Origin: Streptomyces dangxiongensis
Lineage (GTDB): Bacteria > Actinomycetota > Actinomycetes > Streptomycetales > Streptomycetaceae
Reading direction: 5' to 3'
DNA: 64,000 bases
Assembly (NCBI RefSeq): GCF_003675325.1
Contig: NZ_CP033073.1
Span: 5,704,001 to 5,768,000 of the forward strand
Shown: piece after piece, positions 18,173 to 26,407 of the stretch
How the letters are laid out: each line of letters starts with the position of its first letter
Position numbering within the stretch: the first letter of the stretch is position 1
Notes under the pieces: generated by a model
What the model saw: the letters and a program-made list of their open reading frames with translations, nothing else
Told to the model about the DNA's origin: nothing
Databases searched by the model: none
Translations under genes and position numbers: made by a program

Positions 18173-19708
18173 TCAGCCGAGGTCGCCCGCGGCCGTCAGC
18201 TCCGCCAGTCGCACCAGCGTCCGCACGGCCGTACCCGTGCCGCCCTTGGGCGTGTAGCCGAACGGGCCGCCCTCGTTGAACGCGGGGCCGGCGATGTCCA
18301 GGTGCGCCCAGGCGATGCCCTCGCCCACGAACTCGCGCAGGAACAGGCCGGCGACCAGCCCGCCGCCCCAGCGCTCGCCCATGTTCGCGATGTCCGCCAC
18401 GGGCGACTCCATGCCCTTGCGCAGGTGCTCCGGCAGCGGCATCGGCCAGGCCGGCTCGCCGACCTCCTCGGCCGCCTCGTGCACGGAGGAGCGGAACGCC
18501 TCGTCGTTGGCCATGACCCCGAACGTCCGGCTGCCCAGCGCCAGCATCATCGCGCCGGTCAGGGTGGCGACGTCCACGATCGCGTCCGGGTTCTCCTGCG
18601 AGGCCGCCCACAGCGCGTCGGCGAGGACGAGGCGGCCCTCGGCGTCGGTGTTGAGGACCTCGACGGTCTTGCCGCTGTACATGCGCAGCACGTCGCCCGG
18701 ACGGACGGCGGAACCCGAGGGCATGTTCTCGGCCAGCGCCAGCCAGCCGGTGACGTTGACCGCGAGGCCCAGGCGGGCCGCGGCGACGACCGCGGCGAAC
18801 ACCGCGGCCGCACCCGCCATGTCGCACTTCATCGTCTCGTTGTGGCCGGCCGGCTTCAGCGAGATGCCGCCGGAGTCGTAGGTGATGCCCTTGCCGACGA
18901 AGGCCAGGTGCTTCTCCGCCTCGGGGTGCGTGTACGACAGCTTGACCAGGCGCGGGGGTGCCTCCGAGCCGCCGCCGACGCCGAGGATGCCGCCGTAGCC
19001 GCCCTTGACGAGGGCCTTGTCGTCGAGCACCTGCACCTTGATGCCGTGCTCCTTGGCCGCGGCCTGCGCGATGCCGGCGAAGTCGGCGGGGGTGAGGTCG
19101 TTCGGCGGCATGTTGACCAGGTCGCGGGCCCGGTTCAGCTCCTCGCAGATCGCGACCGCGCGGGCGACCGCGCCCTTGTGGGCGGCGTCGCGCGGCTTGC
19201 CGCCGAGCAGCGTGGCCTCGGCGAGCGGGGCCTTGCCGTTCCTGGCCTTCGGGTCGTCGGCGCCACCCTTGTAGGTGTCGAAGGAGTACGCGCCGAGCAG
19301 CACGCCCTCGCCGATGGCCTCGATGGCGCCGAGGCTGTCGACGGGCAGCGCGAACGCGGCCTTCCTCGACCCGGCGAGCGCGCGGGCGGCCACGCCGGCG
19401 GCCCTGCGCAGCGCCTCGGCGTCGTAACCGGCCTCGGCGTCCTCGCCGTCGGGTCCGGTGCCCAGGCCCACCGCCACCACGAGCGGGGCCCGGAAGCCGG
19501 CCGGGGAGGGCAGCTTCGTCAGCTCGCCCTCGGCACCCGAGGCGCCGAGGGTCTCCAGGAGGCCGGCCAGCTTGCCGTCGTACGCCTCGTTCACGGTCTC
19601 GGCGCCCGGCGCGAGGACGGGCCCCTGGGCGCCCTTGGCGACACCGATCACGATCGCGTCGGCCCGCAGGCCGGGCGCCGCGGCGGTGCTGAGAGTCAGA
19701 GCAGTCAC
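18173..19708 (-). CDS. pepA: Leucyl aminopeptidase (M17)
   Basis: This cytosolic dinuclear metallopeptidase removes N-terminal residues from peptides. The M17 signature NTDAEGRLVLADAL is intact, as are the metal-ligand regions FVGKGITYDSGGISLKP and ETMKCDMAGAAAV. The N-terminal Rossmann-like domain is degenerate as usual. I chose GTG 19708 (VTALTLSTAAAPGL, 511 aa); the ribosome-binding site is weak. The gene shares direction with the PDH genes but is separated from lpdA by two hairpins, so it is probably its own unit. Confidence 0.95.
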   Translation of the reverse strand: MTALTLSTAAAPGLRADAIVIGVAKGAQGPVLAPGAETVNEAYDGKLAGLLETLGASGAEGELTKLPSPAGFRAPLVVAVGLGTGPDGEDAEAGYDAEALRRAAGVAARALAGSRKAAFALPVDSLGAIEAIGEGVLLGAYSFDTYKGGADDPKARNGKAPLAEATLLGGKPRDAAHKGAVARAVAICEELNRARDLVNMPPNDLTPADFAGIAQAAAKEHGIKVQVLDDKALVKGGYGGILGVGGGSEAPPRLVKLSYTHPEAEKHLAFVGKGITYDSGGISLKPAGHNETMKCDMAGAAAVFAAVVAAARLGLAVNVTGWLALAENMPSGSAVRPGDVLRMYSGKTVEVLNTDAEGRLVLADALWAASQENPDAIVDVATLTGAMMLALGSRTFGVMANDEAFRSSVHEAAEEVGEPAWPMPLPEHLRKGMESPVADIANMGERWGGGLVAGLFLREFVGEGIAWAHLDIAGPAFNEGGPFGYTPKGGTGTAVRTLVRLAELTAAGDLG

Positions 19709-20049
19709 GGTGGTGAGATCTCGCTTCCGATGTGAAGTTGCTGTGGCCGATAAGGGGTGGGTCGACCGGGCCCGAGAGCCGACCCTAGGTCCAGGCGTGG
19801 AGGCAGGTGGCACCGGGGCCTTCACCCTGTCGGCGAACACCCGGGACGAGCCTACGCGCGTACCCGCGATCGCTCATTCCTTCGGACGTTCACCCGCACG
19901 TGGCGCGATGGCCACTTCTCGCCCCGCGCGCACGTGACCTGAGCCACACTCGACGGGTTCCGACGGGGTGACGACCCACCGGTTCGCAAGATTGCCACTG
20001 ATCCGCCCCGCGCTCACCGCGGCGGATCCTCTGGGGGGAGGAACCTGTC
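19709..20049. other. Divergent intergenic region with a hairpin before the ribosome-binding site
   Basis: No gene is evident. The only clear structure is an 8-bp inverted repeat, GATCCGCC at 20000-20007 with GGCGGATC at 20021-20028. It ends a few bases before the very strong GGGGGGAGG ribosome-binding site (20033-20041) of the deacetylase-like gene. It could affect translation initiation or be chance at this GC content. Confidence 0.4.
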
Positions 20050-22086
20050 ATGACCCACCGCGCGCACCGCTGGAGAGCGGCCGGCGTCACCGTCACGGCC
20101 GCGGGACTGCTCACGCTGGGGCTCGCCGCACCCGGCGCCTCGGCGGCGGCCGAGCCACGCGTCGACCTCCGGGTGCTGGTCGTCGACGACGGCGCGGGCC
20201 CGGCCGGCGCGATCACCGCCCAGCTCAGGAGCGAGGGCGTCCCGTACACCGTCCTCGACCTCGGCGACTCCGGGCGCCCCACGATCACCGCCGCCTTCCT
20301 GAGCGACACCGTCGGCGGCCGGCCCCGGGCCAGGTTCCAGGGCGTGGTCCTGCCGAACGAGGCCCCGTTCGGCGCGGACTCCGCCGAGCGATCGGCCCTG
20401 GAGGCGTACGAGAAGACGTACGGCATCCCGCAGGTCGACGCCTACACCTGGGCCCACCCCGAGGTCGGGCTCGACTACGCCGACCACGACGGTTACGTCG
20501 GCCCGCTGGACGGCCGCAGCGCCACCGTCACCCCGGCCGGCCGGACTGGCCCCTTCGGCTATCTGCGGGGCTCCTTCTCCTTCGAGGACAACGCGCCCTC
20601 GGTGGACGAGAGTTACGGCTTCGTCGCCCAGCCCCGCACCGGCTTCACCAGCTACGTCGACGCCCCCGTGCCCGGCGGCCCCGGCACCGGCACCCTGCTC
20701 GGCGAGTACGCGCACGACGGCCGCCGCGAGCTGGTCGTCACCTTCGCCTACAACCAGTACCAGCAGCAGTTCCGGGTGCTGGCCCGCGGCATGGTCGAGT
20801 GGCTCACCCAGGGCGTCCACCTCGGACAGGCCCGCGACTACTTCGCCGTCCACGTCGACGACGTCCTCGCGCCGGACGCCCGCTGGGACACCGAGCGCAA
20901 CTGCACGCCCGGCGACATCGACTGCACGGGCGGCGGCGAGGACGCCGGGACACCGATCCGCATGACGGCGGCCGACGCGCAGTACGCGGCGCAGTGGGAG
21001 CAGAGCCACGGCTTCACCCTGGACCTGGCGTTCAACGCGGGCGCCGGCGAGGAGTGGCGGACCGGGAACGGCGGCAAGGACCCGCTGGCCGACCAGTTGC
21101 TGAAGGACAAGGCCGCCTACCGCTGGGTGAACCACACCTACACCCACCTCTTCCTCGGCTGCGTCCAGGACACCTCGGCCGTGCCGTGGAGCTGCGCGAA
21201 GAACGCCGACGGTTCCACCAGATGGGTGAGCCGCTCCGACATCTCCGGCGAGATCTCCGACAACGCCGACTGGGCGCTCCTGCACGGCCTGTCCGTCGAC
21301 CGCAGCGAGCTGGTCACGGGTGAGCACTCCGGGCTGAAGACCCTGCCGCAGCAGCCGGAGGACAATCCCCACCTCGGGCCCGCGCTGGCCGCCGACGGGG
21401 TGAGGTGGATCGCCTCCGACAACTCCCGCGAGTCCGGGCAGCGGGCCGTGGGCAGCGGCGCGCTCACCGTGCCCCGCTACCCGATGAACGTGTACTACAA
21501 CGCCGGCACCAGGGCCGAGATGGCCGACGAGTACAACTGGATCTACACCGCCAAGGCCGACGGCGGCAGCGGCCTCTGCACGGACAACCCGGCCTCCACC
21601 TGCCTGTCCGAGCCGCTGGACACCGCCACCGGATTCACCGACCGCATCGTGCCGGCCGAGGCGCACACCGACCTCGGGCACGTCCTGAGCAACGACCCCC
21701 GGCCGCACTACGCCCACCAGTCCAACCTGGCCGAGGACCGCGTCCTCTACCCGGTGCTGGACCGGGTCCTCGCCGACCACCAGGCACTGTTCGCCGACAA
21801 CACCCCCGTCGTGAACCTCCGCCAGAGCGCGATCGGCGCCGAACTCCAGAACCGGGCCAGATGGCAGACCGCCCTCGACGCGGGCAAGGTCACCGCCTAC
21901 CGCGTCGGGAACACCGTGACGGTCACCGCCCCGTCGGGGACGAGGATCCCGGTGACGGCACCGGAGGGCACCAAGCAGCAGTTCCTGCTCTCCTCCGCCG
22001 CCTTCGGCACGCCGTACGCGGGCAAGCGCTCGGCGTGGGGGACACCGGGTGCCCTCCAGACGGCGCTCACGCTGAGACTGCCGTAG
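20050..22086 (+). CDS. Secreted Agd3-like polysaccharide deacetylase (CE18-type)
   Basis: A signal peptide (about 1-33, RR region then GLLTLGLAAPGASA) precedes a 645-residue extracellular protein. Motifs of a NodB-like deacetylase are present: the Asp/His element H268-V-D270-D271 (FAVHVDDVLAPDARW) and H362/H366 in NHTYTHLFLG. Together they resemble Agd3, the extracellular N-acetylgalactosamine deacetylase of Aspergillus and its bacterial relatives. The N-terminal part (VDLRVLVVDDGAGPAGAIT) fits the family's CBM-like/flavodoxin-like region. The substrate is unknown. Neighbours do not include exopolysaccharide synthase genes, so it may act on the cell's own wall polymers or on foreign glycans. 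The family call is from recall and the motifs. Confidence 0.65.
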   Translation: MTHRAHRWRAAGVTVTAAGLLTLGLAAPGASAAAEPRVDLRVLVVDDGAGPAGAITAQLRSEGVPYTVLDLGDSGRPTITAAFLSDTVGGRPRARFQGVVLPNEAPFGADSAERSALEAYEKTYGIPQVDAYTWAHPEVGLDYADHDGYVGPLDGRSATVTPAGRTGPFGYLRGSFSFEDNAPSVDESYGFVAQPRTGFTSYVDAPVPGGPGTGTLLGEYAHDGRRELVVTFAYNQYQQQFRVLARGMVEWLTQGVHLGQARDYFAVHVDDVLAPDARWDTERNCTPGDIDCTGGGEDAGTPIRMTAADAQYAAQWEQSHGFTLDLAFNAGAGEEWRTGNGGKDPLADQLLKDKAAYRWVNHTYTHLFLGCVQDTSAVPWSCAKNADGSTRWVSRSDISGEISDNADWALLHGLSVDRSELVTGEHSGLKTLPQQPEDNPHLGPALAADGVRWIASDNSRESGQRAVGSGALTVPRYPMNVYYNAGTRAEMADEYNWIYTAKADGGSGLCTDNPASTCLSEPLDTATGFTDRIVPAEAHTDLGHVLSNDPRPHYAHQSNLAEDRVLYPVLDRVLADHQALFADNTPVVNLRQSAIGAELQNRARWQTALDAGKVTAYRVGNTVTVTAPSGTRIPVTAPEGTKQQFLLSSAAFGTPYAGKRSAWGTPGALQTALTLRLP

Positions 22087-22097
22087 GGCGGCACCCG

Positions 22098-22116
22098 AAG
22101 GGGCGCGGGGAACCGT
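22098..22116. repeat. Second copy of a 19-bp dispersed sequence
   Basis: AAGGGGCGCGGGGAACCGT is identical at 18089-18107 and 22098-22116, both in short 3' regions. Very similar sequences recur between genes in many Streptomyces, to my knowledge without a defined function. Here the copy lies between the convergent ends of the deacetylase gene and cobS. Confidence 0.7.
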
Positions 22117-22146
22117 CCGCACGCCGTCGTACGCCCCGGGCGGCGG

Positions 22147-22932
22147 CTAACGGCCGAGGCACAGCACGACGAGCGCGGCCGTCGCGGCCGTCTCCGCGAG
22201 CGCGCCGAACACGTCCCCGGTGACCCCGCCGAACCGGCGGACGCAGCGGCGCAGCAGTGGTTCGGCGACGGCGACGGCGGCGGCCACGGCGAGGGCGGTG
22301 CGCACGCCGTCGTACCCGCCGAGGCAGGCCCCCGCCGCGCCGGCCGCACCCACCACCCCGGCCGCCACGCCCAGCGCCGCGCCCCTGGGCACCACCGAGG
22401 CCACCGCCGCCCCCAGCCCCTCCGGGCGGGCGGCCGGCACCCCGGCGCGCGCGGCCAGGGTGAGCGCGAGACGGGCGCTGGCCGCCGCGACGACGGCGGC
22501 CAGCGCGCCCCGCGCCCAGGAGCCGGCATAGAGCTGGGCCAGCGCGGCCACCTGCGCCATCAGCACCAGGACCAGGGTGAGCACCCCGAACGGCCCGATG
22601 TCCGACTGCTTCATGATCCGGAGCGCGTCCTCGGCGGACTTGCCGCTGCCCAGCCCGTCGGCGGTGTCGGCGAGCCCGTCGAGGTGCAGCCCACGGGTCA
22701 GCGCGGCGGGTACGGCGACCGAGGCGACGGCGGCGAGCAGCGGTCCCGCGCCGAGCAGGAGCAGCAGCAGGCCGAGCCCGGCCGCGCAGCCGCCGACGAC
22801 GAGACCGGCCACCGGGGCGCACAGCATGCCCCCGCGGGCGGCCTCCCGGTCCCACCGGCGCACCCGGACGGGCAGCACGGTGAGGGTGCCGAAGGCGAAG
22901 CGGAGACCGTCGAGAGGCAAGGACGTGAGCAC
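22147..22932 (-). CDS. cobS: Adenosylcobinamide-GDP ribazoletransferase
   Basis: CobS joins adenosylcobinamide-GDP to alpha-ribazole in the last steps of cobalamin assembly, at the membrane. The 261-residue polytopic protein has the conserved early acidic motif HLDGLADTADGLGSGKSAEDALRIMKQSDIGPFG, split here by naming only its first half, HLDGLADTADGLG, and MKQSDIGPFG. Several hydrophobic helices make up the rest. The GTG start (VLTSLPLDGLRFAFGTL) suits the family. cobT and cobU lie a few kb away on the same strand but with other genes between, so the cob genes are scattered rather than one tight operon. Confidence 0.93.
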   Translation of the reverse strand: MLTSLPLDGLRFAFGTLTVLPVRVRRWDREAARGGMLCAPVAGLVVGGCAAGLGLLLLLLGAGPLLAAVASVAVPAALTRGLHLDGLADTADGLGSGKSAEDALRIMKQSDIGPFGVLTLVLVLMAQVAALAQLYAGSWARGALAAVVAAASARLALTLAARAGVPAARPEGLGAAVASVVPRGAALGVAAGVVGAAGAAGACLGGYDGVRTALAVAAAVAVAEPLLRRCVRRFGGVTGDVFGALAETAATAALVVLCLGR

Positions 22933-23028
22933 CGGCGCAGGTTACCCGGCGCCCGCGGGGCCGCCTCCAGCCCCCGGGCGCACCGAGTCGCACGGAGACG
23001 ATGGGGTATATCCGGGTAATGTTCGCCT

Positions 23029-23793
23029 ATGGGGCACTGGTGGGTGCGGAACATCGTAGAGCCGGGCAAGCTGCCCCTGCTGCTCGCCCTCGCCGCCTTC
23101 GTGCTGACGTTCGTCGTCACCCGCGTCATCACCCGTCTGATCCGGGCCGGCAAGGGCCCGTTCGGCAACGTCAAGGCGGGCGGCCTGCACATCCACCACG
23201 TCGTCCCCGGGGTCGTCCTCACCGTCGTCGGCGGCTTCGGCGCGGTGGCCAGCGACCGGCACGGCGCCGGCGGGGCCGTCGCGGCCGTCGTGTTCGGGAT
23301 CGGCGCGGGCCTGGTCCTGGACGAGTTCGCGCTGATCCTGCACCTGGACGACGTCTACTGGACCGAGGACGGCCGCAAGAGCGTCGAGGTGGTCGTGCTC
23401 ACCGCCGCCCTCGTCGGCCTGCTGCTGGCCGGCTTCTCACCGTTCGGCGTCAACGACCTGACCCAGCAGGAACTGGCGGACCGCGGCAGTGCCATCGCCA
23501 CCCTCGCCGGGAACTTCCTCTTCTCGCTCATCGCCCTGGGCAAGGGCAAGACCCGCACCGCGGTCCTCGGCACGATCGTGCCGCTGGTGGCGCTCGTCGG
23601 CGCCGTCCGGCTGGCCCGCCCCGGCTCCGCGTGGGCCCGCCGCTTCTACGGCGGCCGTCCTCGCGCCCGCGCCAGGGCGGCCCTGCGCGCCTACCGCCAC
23701 GACCGCCGCTGGGCCCGGCCGCGCCGCGCCGTTCAGGACTGGATCGGCGGCAAGCCCGACCCCCGGCCGGCGCGCCTGCCCGGCCGCCGGTGA
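23029..23793 (+). CDS. Conserved integral membrane protein with LHIHH motif
   Basis: The protein is 254 aa with about five hydrophobic segments (for example LLLALAAFVLTFVVTRVI, VVPGVVLTVVGGFGAVAS, AAVVFGIGAGLVLDEFAL and VVLTAALVGLLLAGF). A conserved-looking GGLHIHHVVPG and LDEFALILHLDDVYW supply several His/Asp/Glu residues near a membrane face, which could bind metal. The C-terminus is strongly basic and cytoplasmic. I do not recognise a characterised family. The last 61 bp overlap the end of the convergent gene at 23733. Confidence 0.75.
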   Translation: MGHWWVRNIVEPGKLPLLLALAAFVLTFVVTRVITRLIRAGKGPFGNVKAGGLHIHHVVPGVVLTVVGGFGAVASDRHGAGGAVAAVVFGIGAGLVLDEFALILHLDDVYWTEDGRKSVEVVVLTAALVGLLLAGFSPFGVNDLTQQELADRGSAIATLAGNFLFSLIALGKGKTRTAVLGTIVPLVALVGAVRLARPGSAWARRFYGGRPRARARAALRAYRHDRRWARPRRAVQDWIGGKPDPRPARLPGRR

Positions 23794-24467
23794 CGCGGGG
23801 CCCCGCGCGACACGCGGCCGTGCCGGTGCCGCACCGCCACCAGCAGGCACAGCAGCCCCACGGCCATCAGCGCGGCCAGGTGCTCCTTGCCGGCCAGGTT
23901 CTCCTTCACCAGCACCTCGACGACCATCGCCAGGGTCACCGCGCCCGCCGTGCCGTAGGCGCCGTACCGCCAGCTCACGAACACCGCCAGCCCCACGACG
24001 GCCGCCGACGGGCCGGTGTCCACCACCTGCGCGTCGGTCCACGGCAGCCCGAACGGGGCGTGCGCGCCGAGCGTGATGCCGACGCGCGCGTACAGCGTGC
24101 CGGCGAGCGTGGCGACGTACGCGACGACCAGCGTCCGCCACCAGCCCAGGCACAGCTCGGCGACCCCGAACACCAGCAGGAGCTGCGCCAGCGCCCCCCA
24201 CACCGGCAGGTCCAGCGCCGGCACGAACAGCGACAGGGGAGTGCGCAGCAGGGCCAGCCACAGCGGGTCCTCGGCCCGTACCGCACCCAGGACCTGCACC
24301 ACCCGGTACCCCCACGGCTGGTTCTGCACGTACTGGAGCAACGCCGTCAGGCACACCGCCCCGACGGTCATCGGCAGTGCCGCCGGGCCCCGCTCCCGCA
24401 GGGACGCGCGCACGGTGCCGTACAGCGGCCCCCACTCGGCGCGGGCCCAGCGGGCGAGCGTATCCAT
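23733..24467 (-). CDS. Rhomboid-like integral membrane protein
   Basis: From ATG 24467 (MDTLARWARAEWG) the 244-residue product has six or so hydrophobic segments. TGPSAAVVGLA (GPS in a membrane helix) and a later KEHLAALMAVGLL resemble the Ser and His helices of rhomboid-fold proteins, so I call it rhomboid-like. The canonical GxSG is not perfect and catalysis is uncertain. It starts 10 bp after the stop of the DUF2156 gene, so the two are probably co-translated. Its basic C-terminal tail is encoded by sequence that also encodes, on the other strand, the end of the gene at 23029. Confidence 0.7.
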   Translation of the reverse strand: MDTLARWARAEWGPLYGTVRASLRERGPAALPMTVGAVCLTALLQYVQNQPWGYRVVQVLGAVRAEDPLWLALLRTPLSLFVPALDLPVWGALAQLLLVFGVAELCLGWWRTLVVAYVATLAGTLYARVGITLGAHAPFGLPWTDAQVVDTGPSAAVVGLAVFVSWRYGAYGTAGAVTLAMVVEVLVKENLAGKEHLAALMAVGLLCLLVAVRHRHGRVSRGAPRHRRPGRRAGRGSGLPPIQS

Positions 24468-24477
24468 CAGACGTTCC

Positions 24478-26274
24478 TCACCGGTGCGTGTCCAGGTGCC
24501 TGCGGTGCAGCCACTTCGGCAGTCCCGGCGCCTCCAGGAAGCCCTCCGCGCGGGCCGAGGCGAGGCCGATGCGCGGCAGGTCCGCGCTCTTCTCGAAGAG
24601 CAGGAACCGCGGCTCCCAGATGGGCCGGTACTTGGCGTTGGCGCGGTACAGCGACTCGATCTGCCACCAGCGGGAGAAGAAGCTGAGCAGCGACCGCCAC
24701 AGCCTGAGCACCGGCCCGGCGCCCAGGCGCGCGCCACGTTCGAAGACCGACCTGAACATGGCGAAGTTGAGTGAGACCTGCGTGATCCCGATCTCGCGGG
24801 CCCGCCGCAGCAGCTCGATGACCATGAACTCCATCAGCCCGTTGTCGGAGTCCCGGTCCCGCCGCATGAGGTCCAGCGAAAGCCCGTGCGGCCCCCACGG
24901 CACGAAGGAGAGCAGCGCCCGCAGCCGGCCCTGCGCGTCCGTGCACTCCAGCATCACGCACCGGCCGTCCTCCGGATCCGCGAGCCGGCCCAGCGCCATG
25001 CTGAAGCCGCGCTCGGTCGCGCCGTCCCGCCAGTCGTCGGCGCGCTCCACGAGGCAGGCCATCTCGTCCGCCGGGATGTCCTCGTGCCGCCGGATGCGCA
25101 CCCGGTACCCGGCCCGCCGCACCCGGTTGTACGCCTGCCGGACGGTGCGCATCGCCCGGCCCTCCAGGGTGAACTCGTCGACCTCCACGATCGCCTCGTC
25201 GCCCAGCTCCAGGGCGTCCAGGCCGTGCCGCGCGTAGACGGTGCCGGCCTCTTCGCCGGCCCCCATCACCGCCGGGATCCACCCGTGCGTCCGCGCCTGG
25301 GCCAGCCACGGCACGATCGCCCCGGGCCAGGCCTCCGGATCCCCGATCGGGTCCCCGGACGCCAGGCTCACCCCGCCGACCACCCGGTAGGCGACGGCGG
25401 CCTTCCCGGTCGGCGACCACACCACGCTCTTCTCCCGGCGCAGCGCGAAGTAGCCGAGCGAGTCCCGGTCACCGTGCCGCTCCAGCAGGGCCCGCAGCCG
25501 CTTCTCGTCGTCCTCGGTGAGCGGGTCGACGGCCCGCCGGGAACGGAAGGCGGCGTAGAACACGGCGAGGACCAGGACCGTACTGAGCACGTTGACGGTG
25601 ACATTGGCCCAGTTGGGCGGGTCGATGCCCGGGAAGCGGGACTCCTGCGCGGCCACCGACACCAGGCGCAGGGTGCCGTAGTGCCAGCGCTCCGGGAACG
25701 TCGAACGGGCCGCGTCCGGCGCCTGGTTGGTGACCGTCACCAGCAGCCCGGCCAGCAGGCTCGCGGCGAGCCCCCCGACGACGGCCACCGTGGCCGCGAG
25801 CCGGGGGTTGGCGCGGTCGCCCTTGGCGTAGAACTCCCGGCGGCCGGCGAGCAGCGCGCCCACGAAGGCGGCCGTCAGCGCGAGGGAGACCCAGTTCTGC
25901 GGGTACCGCCGGATGTCCGGGAACGCCATGGCGAACGCGAACAGGGCCAGGAAGAGGCCGCTCACCACCAGGTTCAGGATCCACGCGGCCCGCTTCCTGC
26001 GCCGCATGGTGATCGCCAGGAAGGCGGTGAACACACCGGAGGCGAAGCCGGCCGTCAGCAGGTAGGGCGTGAAGAAGTCGTCCTGGTTGTGCCGGCGCAC
26101 GTCCTGGCCGAGCGAGACCCACACCCCGCTGAGGAAGTTGATGAACGCGACCGTCCGCAGGTACCAGACGGCGAAGGCGGCGGCCCTCCGGGAGGCCCCG
26201 GCGGACCACCGCGCCCGTCCGTCCGACCGTTCCGCCTCGGCGCGCTGCTCCACGGCAATTCGGGCATCTCCCAT
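24478..26274 (-). CDS. DUF2156 / MprF-LysX-like phosphatidylglycerol lysyltransferase-type membrane protein
   Basis: The first 250 residues contain about six membrane helices (FAVWYLRTVAFINFLSGVW and AAWILNLVVSGLFLALFAF are clear). Residues about 265-570 form the cytosolic DUF2156 domain with FALRREKSVVWSP, GDPIGDPEAW, EAGTVYARHG and the C-terminal ESLYRANAKYRPIWEPRF, as in MprF/LysX enzymes that transfer amino acids from aminoacyl-tRNA to phosphatidylglycerol. There is no lysyl-tRNA synthetase domain, so it is not a full mycobacterial LysX. Likely role: membrane lipid modification and resistance to cationic peptides. The start used is an ATG at 26274. Confidence 0.85.
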   Translation of the reverse strand: MGDARIAVEQRAEAERSDGRARWSAGASRRAAAFAVWYLRTVAFINFLSGVWVSLGQDVRRHNQDDFFTPYLLTAGFASGVFTAFLAITMRRRKRAAWILNLVVSGLFLALFAFAMAFPDIRRYPQNWVSLALTAAFVGALLAGRREFYAKGDRANPRLAATVAVVGGLAASLLAGLLVTVTNQAPDAARSTFPERWHYGTLRLVSVAAQESRFPGIDPPNWANVTVNVLSTVLVLAVFYAAFRSRRAVDPLTEDDEKRLRALLERHGDRDSLGYFALRREKSVVWSPTGKAAVAYRVVGGVSLASGDPIGDPEAWPGAIVPWLAQARTHGWIPAVMGAGEEAGTVYARHGLDALELGDEAIVEVDEFTLEGRAMRTVRQAYNRVRRAGYRVRIRRHEDIPADEMACLVERADDWRDGATERGFSMALGRLADPEDGRCVMLECTDAQGRLRALLSFVPWGPHGLSLDLMRRDRDSDNGLMEFMVIELLRRAREIGITQVSLNFAMFRSVFERGARLGAGPVLRLWRSLLSFFSRWWQIESLYRANAKYRPIWEPRFLLFEKSADLPRIGLASARAEGFLEAPGLPKWLHRRHLDTHR

Positions 26275-26407
26275 AGGGCAGGATCATATGGCGCGACCCC
26301 GGCGAACCAGACCCATTCCACCCGGCCGCCACCATCCACCCGACTTTCCCCCACAACACCACCCCATCGGGAGACGGGCGACGGGCCGGGGCGGAGCGGG
26401 GAGGCGG

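Noticed and set aside
20050..24478. Pel- or GAG-like exopolysaccharide operon around the deacetylase
   Set aside because: Neighbouring genes are cobS and unrelated membrane proteins; no synthase, transporter or glycoside hydrolase is present.
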